Below, one piece after another: positions 17,048 to 22,160 of a DNA stretch of 64,000 nucleotides. This stretch comes from Halobacteriales archaeon QS_1_68_20 (GTDB taxonomy: Archaea > Halobacteriota > Halobacteria > Halobacteriales > PXRE01), in NCBI GenBank assembly GCA_003021085.1, contig PXRE01000006.1, forward strand, positions 124,001 through 188,000, written 5' to 3'. The first letter of the stretch is position 1; each line of letters opens with the position of its first letter. A program made the position numbers and the translations under genes. The notes below the pieces were generated by a model that saw nothing but the letters and a program-made list of their open reading frames with translations, was not told where the DNA came from and made no database searches.

Positions 17048-17121
17048 GGTTGTCGGTCGCAAGGCCACCCACCCGCGCGGCCGGGTTCAGGTGGTGCTGT
17101 GGTCGGCCGCGCGGCGAGTGG

Positions 17122-17310
17122 TTACTTGGCGGGCGGTTCCTGCGTAGCATCGGCTTCCTCCAGGAGGTCGTCGAACTCCCCGCTGTCCTCCAGGAGAAAG
17201 CGGACGCGGATGGCCTCACGGACGTAGGCGGCCCGACTCTTCGTCGACGGCCGCCGGTCGTCGGCCTCGGCTTGCATTTCGTCCGGCATCGGGATGCTCG
17301 GGTTCGCCAT
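17122..17310 (-). CDS. Ribbon-helix-helix-like regulator
   Basis: A 62-residue protein with the RHH pattern: a short strand (NPSIPMPDEM) and helices RAAYVREAIRVRFLLEDSGEF. It is divergent from a second RHH gene at 17,419, with a 108-bp shared promoter region between them. The pair looks like a small regulatory switch. DNA binding is inferred from the fold. Confidence 0.65.
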   Translation of the reverse strand: MANPSIPMPDEMQAEADDRRPSTKSRAAYVREAIRVRFLLEDSGEFDDLLEEADATQEPPAK

Positions 17311-17327
17311 CCATTACCTCGTTTGGC

Positions 17328-17340
17328 AAGTTACCAACTT
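17328..17340. promoter_or_regulatory. Operator-like dyad between RHH genes
   Basis: AAGTTACCAACTT is a perfect 5-bp inverted repeat around ACC. It lies 17 bp upstream of the minus-strand RHH start. A related dyad, AAGTTGGTTACTT, lies at 16988-17000. Either RHH protein could bind here. Confidence 0.5.
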
Positions 17341-17387
17341 AGGTGTTTCCCTCGGTAGGTTCCTGGCAAGGTTATACATGGGGTACC

Positions 17388-17396
17388 TTTTATAAT
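17388..17396 (+). promoter_or_regulatory. TATA element for the plus-strand RHH gene
   Basis: TTTTATAAT lies 22 bp upstream of the ATG at 17419, the spacing expected for a leaderless archaeal transcript. Confidence 0.55.
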
Positions 17397-17418
17397 CCTC
17401 ACTTGCTAAACCGCTAAT

Positions 17419-17607
17419 ATGCCAACTCCCAGCTTCCAGATCGACGAGGAGCTGTTGGACGAGTTTGATGAGGTAATTTTCCAGAAGAAGGCGGCCGGCG
17501 AACTGCCGCGGGACGCCTCCCGGAGCGACATCCTCCGCCAGCTCGTCGAGGAGTACGTCGAGGGAAACAGGAATTCCTCGCTGACGCCGACAGCGACGGC
17601 TGACTGA
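17419..17607 (+). CDS. Ribbon-helix-helix regulator
   Basis: A 62-residue protein with an RHH domain: strand PTPSFQIDEELLDEFDEVI and helices SRSDILRQLVEEYVEGN. The 'S-R-S-D-I-L-R-Q-L-V' helix is typical of CopG/Arc-type repressors. It has its own TATA box and is transcribed away from the minus-strand RHH gene. It is one of the few plus-strand genes in this half of the provirus, so it could be a lysogeny-type switch. Function is inferred from fold and position. Confidence 0.75.
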   Translation: MPTPSFQIDEELLDEFDEVIFQKKAAGELPRDASRSDILRQLVEEYVEGNRNSSLTPTATAD

Positions 17608-17610
17608 CAT

Positions 17611-17871
17611 CTACTCCGGCCCCTCCCACCGGACCCTGTCCCACGCGATCGTCTCCCCGGTTTCCTTGTCGAGGAGCTCGTGATAGTGCGGGTCGTCGAC
17701 GTCGTGGGCGTTCGCACAGGCCCGGCACCACACGCCGCCGTTCGTGGGCTCGATCGTCGTGTGCCCCCGCGGACACCCGTATCGCCACCGGATCGTCGGG
17801 TCAGACGTGTCGATCTCCACCCGGGGCCTGGCCTCGGCGGCCCTGCCCCCATCGGTTTGCCCCTGTGACAT
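17611..17871 (-). CDS. Zinc-binding small protein
   Basis: An 86-residue protein with a split zinc site: CPRGHTTIEP and WCRACANAHDVDDPHYH. The 'R-Y-G-C-P-x-G-H' context is frequent in haloviral ribbon proteins. The ATG at 17871 was chosen because a strong inverted repeat lies just upstream. It converges on the RHH gene with 3 bp between the stops. Confidence 0.65.
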   Translation of the reverse strand: MSQGQTDGGRAAEARPRVEIDTSDPTIRWRYGCPRGHTTIEPTNGGVWCRACANAHDVDDPHYHELLDKETGETIAWDRVRWEGPE

Positions 17872-17917
17872 GGCCGGTAACCAGTTGGGGAGAAACCGGT
17901 TTGAAGCCGATTCGATA

Positions 17918-17949
17918 GCGGAGTGGAAGTGGATATACTTCCACTCCGC
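17918..17949. repeat. Perfect inverted repeat with 13-bp arms
   Basis: Arms GCGGAGTGGAAGT and ACTTCCACTCCGC flank a 6-bp GGATAT centre. The repeat lies in the 101-bp gap between the zinc-protein genes at 17,871 and 17,973. It could act as a hairpin in RNA or as a two-fold operator. Confidence 0.85.
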
Positions 17950-17972
17950 GTCCTCGGCGGAGGTGTAGCCGG

Positions 17973-18197
17973 TCACTCGGCGCCGTCGTGCGTCTCCCGC
18001 CACCACTCGCTGTGGACATCCTGCTGGTCGCAGTCGGGGGCATGTTCGATCTCGTCGACGTTCGAACCGGCGTGCCAGCACCCCAGACAGATCACCTCGC
18101 CCGTCGGCGCGTGGACCTTGTGGCCGTCGACGTCGACGGGCGTCCCCGAGCGGGCGAGCGCGAACTCCGTGTCCGGATCCGCGAACGAGTCCGCCAT
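17973..18197 (-). CDS. Small Cys/His-rich protein
   Basis: A 74-residue acidic protein with probable zinc ligands in ICLGCWHAGS and HAPDCDQQDVH. The ATG at 18197 is preceded by the stop of the tiny upstream gene with a one-base overlap. It is part of a run of four zinc-ligand microproteins. Function is unknown. Confidence 0.6.
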   Translation of the reverse strand: MADSFADPDTEFALARSGTPVDVDGHKVHAPTGEVICLGCWHAGSNVDEIEHAPDCDQQDVHSEWWRETHDGAE

Positions 18198-18319
18198 CAG
18201 CGCACCTCCACCACCAGGTGCGGCGGGTCGCCCCGCGGGGAGACGTCCGCGAGGACGGTCATACACCGGGGGAGCGGGTCGACGCCGGCGTCGCTCCCGC
18301 CAGCGCTGGTCACCGCCAT
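18197..18319 (-). CDS. Very small hypothetical protein
   Basis: A 40-residue frame that links two overlapping genes by ATGA-type junctions at both ends. It has no recognisable motif. It is supported only by the tight operon packing. Confidence 0.4.
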   Translation of the reverse strand: MAVTSAGGSDAGVDPLPRCMTVLADVSPRGDPPHLVVEVR

Positions 18320-18549
18320 CACTCGGCCTCCTGGACCGGGAGGATCCCGGCGCCGTCGTGGTGCTGCCGGAATCCCTCCTCGCAGATGTGACCGACGACA
18401 TCCTCGTGGATGTTGGCGCCGCACCGGCGGCATCGCCCGACGACGTCCGCGTCACCGTGGTCGAACTCATCGTCTGTCTCCGGATCGCGACCGAGTTCGT
18501 CGCCCTCGGGGATCGCCATCATCTCGGTGACAGTGATGAGGCGCGGCAT
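18319..18549 (-). CDS. Zinc-ribbon small protein
   Basis: A 76-residue acidic protein. The second half has RCRRCGANIHEDVVGHICEEGFRQHH, with Cys-x2-Cys, Cys and His residues that can form a zinc site. The ATG at 18549 begins MPRLITVTEMM. It overlaps the downstream gene. Function is unknown. Confidence 0.6.
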   Translation of the reverse strand: MPRLITVTEMMAIPEGDELGRDPETDDEFDHGDADVVGRCRRCGANIHEDVVGHICEEGFRQHHDGAGILPVQEAE

Positions 18550-18551
18550 CG

Positions 18552-18707
18552 TCACGCGCCCTCCTCGCCCTCGCAGTCCAGACACGCCGCGCCCTCGCGG
18601 TAAAGCGTGTCGTGGGTCGCGCAGTAAGCGATCTCGTCGTTGGGCGTGCCGACCTCGTCGCCAGCGCCGACGTCGAGCAACGTGGTGACCGCGATACGCC
18701 GGCCCAT
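18552..18707 (-). CDS. Zinc-ribbon microprotein
   Basis: A 51-residue protein containing CATH and, ten residues later, CLDC, enough for one zinc site. It starts at the ATG at 18707 and ends 3 bp before the next gene. It is one of four consecutive Cys-rich small proteins in this operon. Confidence 0.55.
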   Translation of the reverse strand: MGRRIAVTTLLDVGAGDEVGTPNDEIAYCATHDTLYREGAACLDCEGEEGA

Positions 18708-18709
18708 CG

Positions 18710-19114
18710 TCACTCGCCCTCCGTCCTGTCTGTATCCACGTCCGGGTGCCGGTCGAGCACCGCCACGAAGTTATCGACCGTCGTGGCGCTCGCCTCCTCG
18801 GCCGCGCCGGCGGGTGGGTAGGTCACTCGCGGGAGGGAGTCGATACCCAGGCGGGCGGGGACCCAGCGTTCGACCGCGCGCTCGCCGTCGACGCTCAGGT
18901 AGAGGACCGAGACCGCCTCAGTCGTACCCTCGACCCCAGGGCCATCGTGGAGCACGCCCTGGACCCGACCGACCGCGTAGAAGCGGTCACCGGTGGCGTC
19001 CTCGGGGGCAGCCATCGTGTCGATCTCCGCGCGGGTGAGCGGGCGCGCCTGCCCGACCGCACGAAACGTTGCATCGTCGGAACCGTTTTGTCCGGTGTGA
19101 ACGTTGGTAGACAT
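18710..19114 (-). CDS. Hypothetical first gene of the accessory operon
   Basis: A 134-residue acidic protein, the first gene after the AT-rich regulatory region at 19,203-19,313. It begins MSTNVHTGQNGSDDATFRAV and has a strand-rich centre (RFYAVGRVQGVLHDG, VSVLYLSVDGERAVERWVP). No family is recognised. As the first gene it should be made at the highest level in the operon. Confidence 0.65.
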   Translation of the reverse strand: MSTNVHTGQNGSDDATFRAVGQARPLTRAEIDTMAAPEDATGDRFYAVGRVQGVLHDGPGVEGTTEAVSVLYLSVDGERAVERWVPARLGIDSLPRVTYPPAGAAEEASATTVDNFVAVLDRHPDVDTDRTEGE

Positions 19115-19202
19115 GCTTCGTTTCCAGCGAAGCGCGGTCGGGCGTGCTGCAACACGCCCCGGCCAGTTTCTGCCGGCGTCCCGCGCTTCTTACCTAACAG
19201 TC

Positions 19203-19313
19203 TATTCGCCAGCACCTTATACCTTACGCTATACGGTATACACTTATTTTCGTATATACTATTTTCCGTAACTTACTTACGCTATCCCGTATACTTACGA
19301 CATGGGGTAATAT
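19203..19313. promoter_or_regulatory. Divergent promoter with duplicated operator motif
   Basis: This AT-rich region lies between divergent genes. It holds two 19-bp copies of CTTACGCTATnnnGTATAC, at 19223-19241 and 19276-19294, differing at two centre positions and spaced 53 bp. A partial third copy (CGTATATAC) lies near 19251. Such phased repeats are typical of repressor sites at a viral switch. Confidence 0.65.
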
Positions 19314-19556
19314 ATGGGCAGCACACAAACAGCCGACGTAATGAGCGACGAGGGTCGCGCGCTTCTGACCGAGCGCGAGCGCGAGATTATCAGTGGCGAA
19401 GCCGACGTCACGGACAACTACCGGTACAAGGTTGAGAGTACAGTGCGAAATCGTGTCAAAAAGAAGCTGGCCGACGACGTCGAAGTCCTGAAGGAGCACT
19501 TGCCCGACGTCCACGAACTCGTGATCGAGAAGGTGTGCGGCGACGATGTCGAGTGA
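19314..19556 (+). CDS. Small helical provirus protein
   Basis: An 80-residue protein, charged and helical: TEREREIISGEADVTDNYRYKVESTVRNRVKKKLADDVEVLKEH. This sequence type recurs in haloarchaeal proviruses next to integrase or regulator genes. The ATG at 19314 follows an AATAT sequence and ends the divergent operator region, so the protein may be the repressor that binds there. The function is inferred only from position and size. Confidence 0.75.
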   Translation: MGSTQTADVMSDEGRALLTEREREIISGEADVTDNYRYKVESTVRNRVKKKLADDVEVLKEHLPDVHELVIEKVCGDDVE

Positions 19557-19778
19557 CAATGACTCGCCGATCGGCCATCGCAGTTTCCCGTCGACGACAT
19601 CGACGTGCGCGGCCACGTTCGAGGCACCAACCACGGTCAAGGGGCCGTCATCGAGGTCCTCCTCGTGGTCGTCGACCCACTTTTGCGCGAACGAGACGTC
19701 CGAGTCAGGGAGTCGACGCAATACCCTGCCGAGAATGGATCGACGTGATAAGATTCGAGTGGATGTTACTACCCCAGG
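19557..19778. other. Intergenic remnant, coding strand unclear
   Basis: A minus-strand frame in this stretch encodes about 55 acidic residues (including SFAQKWVDDHEEDLDDGPL) that look haloarchaeal. It lacks a good start and runs into the plus-strand gene. A plus-strand frame from 19546 overlaps the previous gene but is Ser/Thr-rich and looks like a shadow. I treat it as a probable gene remnant. Confidence 0.35.
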
Positions 19779-20567
19779 TCAGAGCCCGCCGGCTGCAACT
19801 GCGACCTCTGCCTCAATCGACCCCTCGGGCTCGGTGCCGTAGACCGGTGTGTTGTCGAACGAAACCCAATAGTCTCCTGTATTTGCGGCCTGGATGATGG
19901 CCGTCTCCTCGTCGACCCCCTCTTTGGAGAGGTTCGACACGAAGGGAACATCGTTCCCGTTCCGGTACGCCTGGATGTCCTGGTCCCTGATCGTGTAGAC
20001 ATCGATTGGCCCGCCCGAGATACTCCGAACGGCGATACCGAGCCCGGCGTTACCGTAGACGTACATCCCCTGGGCGGTGTACTCGCCGGGGTCGAGTTGG
20101 ATTCGTCCCTCGATGAGTTCGCCGTTGTTCTCGGTCTGGACAGAGCGCTCCTCCCAGGCGGCCTCGCCGGCGGCGCGATGCTCGGAGTCGTCTGACCCCG
20201 ACTCCGCCCAGGTAGCGAAACCCACGCCGACGACGACGAGCAATCCGATCAACACCTCTCGCCGCGAGGTACCACTGTCCTGTTGGCCAGCAGAACGCTG
20301 GCCTGGGTCGACACCGCCCTGGCCGACTGGCCCCTGGGACGGTGGCTGGCCCAGGTCTTGCTCACGAGAACGGTTCGGCGGCTGTCCTTGACCCTGGTAC
20401 TGGGGAGGTTGCTTCGGGGGCTGACCCGCGGCTCCTTGACCCGCTGGCTCATGGCCGGGCCTGGCCGCCCCCTCAACGACCGGCGCACCGCAGCGGTCGC
20501 AGTAGTTCGCCTCTGCCGGGAGATCTGCCCCGCACTGGTGGCAAAATCGTGAAGCCCCGTCGCTCAT
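19779..20567 (-). CDS. Double zinc-ribbon membrane protein
   Basis: A 262-residue protein in four parts. The N-terminal ribbon, CHQCGADLPAEANYCDRCG, has two Cys-x2-Cys pairs. A low-complexity Gln/Pro/Gly linker of about 80 residues follows, then one transmembrane segment preceded by Arg-Arg (SRREVLIGLLVVVGVGFATWA). The last 130 residues form a beta-rich outer domain resembling emp24/GOLD or a pre-peptidase C-terminal fold. Ribbon inside and beta domain outside is the probable topology. It sits in the provirus patch carrying a host-like lipoprotein, so both may alter the host surface. Its codon use is less GC-biased than in its neighbours. Confidence 0.75.
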   Translation of the reverse strand: MSDGASRFCHQCGADLPAEANYCDRCGAPVVEGAARPGHEPAGQGAAGQPPKQPPQYQGQGQPPNRSREQDLGQPPSQGPVGQGGVDPGQRSAGQQDSGTSRREVLIGLLVVVGVGFATWAESGSDDSEHRAAGEAAWEERSVQTENNGELIEGRIQLDPGEYTAQGMYVYGNAGLGIAVRSISGGPIDVYTIRDQDIQAYRNGNDVPFVSNLSKEGVDEETAIIQAANTGDYWVSFDNTPVYGTEPEGSIEAEVAVAAGGL

Positions 20568-20872
20568 GCCCTTAAGGACAGATAGATTCATCAAATAATT
20601 TTGGGCGTCCAGTCGTGGTTGGCGCTTATCCAAATCTGGCAGTACAATCCCTGCAAAGCGTATTGTAGGAAAAATATGGGGTAGAAATTACTAATGCTCT
20701 CGAGCCCAATTCGATGTTGCCCCGGGAAGGGCCCACTCCCGGGGCACACTCCTAGGAGTGACGGAGCTTCAAAATCGGTGCGAGCTCGGAGGGAAGGGTC
20801 AGCGTCGACCCGGCCGGGTTGACCCTATTGCTTAATTATCTCCATTTCTTCCCAACATAACATACCATACAG
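20568..20872. other. Structured non-coding stretch
   Basis: No open frame of note occurs here. The first half is AT-rich (probable promoters for the zinc-ribbon gene). The second half has three dyads in a row: TGCCCCGGGA/TCCCGGGGCA (20718-20746), the perfect palindrome CACTCCTAGGAGTG (20747-20760), and a GGGTCA...TGACCC arm pair around CCCGGCCGGG (20796-20825). Confidence 0.7.
20718..20825. repeat. Cluster of three inverted repeats
   Basis: This 108-bp stretch is made almost wholly of self-complementary segments, the first two abutting exactly. It may be a structured RNA, a terminator cluster or an origin-like element. No protein is encoded here. Confidence 0.65.
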
Positions 20873-20950
20873 ATGAGCAAACCTGGAAAACGATTGTTAA
20901 GTGTCTTCGTGGTTGCCGTCGTGGCAGTGGAATTTGTCGTTATCAGTTAG
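20873..20950 (+). CDS. 25-residue membrane peptide
   Basis: A short frame from an ATG at 20873 to TAG encodes MSKPGKRLLSVFVV and continues as a hydrophobic run to VIS. It has a basic N-terminus and a single predicted transmembrane helix. It follows the dyad cluster and precedes the lipoprotein gene. It is too short to prove by coding statistics. Confidence 0.35.
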   Translation: MSKPGKRLLSVFVVAVVAVEFVVIS

Positions 20951-21044
20951 TGATCAAAGCAAATTCGTGATCACGTAAACTGTAGACGGAGAGGCTTTAT
21001 TGAATGACCAAACAGTTTTTATCACGGGAGGTCAGGTGCCGAAT

Positions 21045-22121
21045 ATGAACCGCCGATCGTATCTGGCGCTGCTCACTGCGGGCCTTGCCGGTTGCACTGG
21101 GGGTGGAGAAGGAACATCGACTCTGACTGAGACTCCCACTGGAACACCGACCACGACCGCCACGCCCACGGCAACCCCGGCGGGGGAACCGACGCCTACG
21201 GAGACCGAGACGCCGGAACCGACTGAAACCGAAGAGCCAACGCCCGCCCCGGAGGAGATCGCCAGCGAGCACATCGTGGCCGCCGAGGACCACCTCGCGA
21301 CTGCGGTCGAGACCTACGTCGGGTTCGCCGGCGATGACGCCGCATGGCTGGACGTCGACGGCAGCGTCTCCGTCGACCCCAGCCGCCTCTCCGACGCACT
21401 GCTCGACATGCGCTTCGAATTGAGCGAGGCACGCGACCACGCCGTCGACGAGCAGGCGGACCAGATCGACGCGCTGGACCACCTCCGCGAGTTCCTCGAG
21501 CTCGTCGCCCAGGCCAGTGCTGGCGCCCACGACGTGACGACTAGCCTGCGGGCAGCCGTCGACGCCGCCATCACCGAGAACTTCGATCAGATGGCGTCCC
21601 ACCGTGAGGCCACCCAGCAGAGCCTCAGCACGCTCGGCAGTGACATCGACGAGCTAAGCTCGACGGCTCAGCCTGACGCGGCCGAGGCCACTGACGTCCT
21701 CAGCACTGAGGATTACACGAAGAAGATCGACCAGCTGGCCAGCGTCCACGAAGACGCCGGCGCCGTGATCAGCGGCATCGGCCCCATGGACGACGCGATG
21801 GACGACTTCAGCGGCGGTGCCGACGCCTACTACGAGGAAGAGTACCGAACAGCCAGCACATTATTCTTCGGCGCGAAGAGCACGTACGCCGACGTCAAGG
21901 AGGACCTCTCCAGCGACGTCGCGGCGGCGGTAAGCGGTGTCGTCGGCGATGCTCGCGCTTACGTATCGACACTACGTACGGCCGCGGAGCACATGGTCGA
22001 GGCGGCCGACTCCACCGGTGACTGGAAGCCCGAGCACGCAGCGCGGGATGTCCTTCGGAAGTCCGACCTGATCGAGAAGTCGCCCACAGTCAGCGAACTC
22101 CTCGAATATCTGGAAAGCTGA
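21045..22121 (+). CDS. Provirus-borne lipoprotein
   Basis: A 358-residue protein with a signal sequence (MNRRSYLALLTAGLAGC) whose twin Arg and lipobox suggest Tat export and lipid anchoring. A Thr/Pro/Glu linker and about 280 residues of acidic helical sequence follow. It is a paralogue of the host lipoprotein at 2-1033. The ATG at 21045 places the signal peptide correctly; the TTG at 21000 would put 15 extra residues before it. It is a plus-strand gene converging on the tail genes, the usual place for lysogenic conversion cargo. Surface modification or superinfection exclusion is a hypothesis. Confidence 0.85.
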   Translation: MNRRSYLALLTAGLAGCTGGGEGTSTLTETPTGTPTTTATPTATPAGEPTPTETETPEPTETEEPTPAPEEIASEHIVAAEDHLATAVETYVGFAGDDAAWLDVDGSVSVDPSRLSDALLDMRFELSEARDHAVDEQADQIDALDHLREFLELVAQASAGAHDVTTSLRAAVDAAITENFDQMASHREATQQSLSTLGSDIDELSSTAQPDAAEATDVLSTEDYTKKIDQLASVHEDAGAVISGIGPMDDAMDDFSGGADAYYEEEYRTASTLFFGAKSTYADVKEDLSSDVAAAVSGVVGDARAYVSTLRTAAEHMVEAADSTGDWKPEHAARDVLRKSDLIEKSPTVSELLEYLES

Positions 22122-22137
22122 CCAGAGCATTCGCCCG

Positions 22138-22157
22138 AGGGCGGCCGAGGCCGCCCT
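22138..22157. terminator. Bidirectional hairpin terminator
   Basis: AGGGCGGCC and GGCCGCCCT form a perfect 9-bp stem around GA. It lies between the stops of the convergent lipoprotein and tail genes, followed by GGATTAGATCT. Confidence 0.7.
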
Positions 22158-22160
22158 GGA

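Noticed and set aside
19546-19842. A 98-codon plus-strand gene overlapping the 80-residue gene
   Set aside because: It is Ser/Thr-rich with poor haloarchaeal composition and overlaps the zinc-ribbon gene's 3' end.
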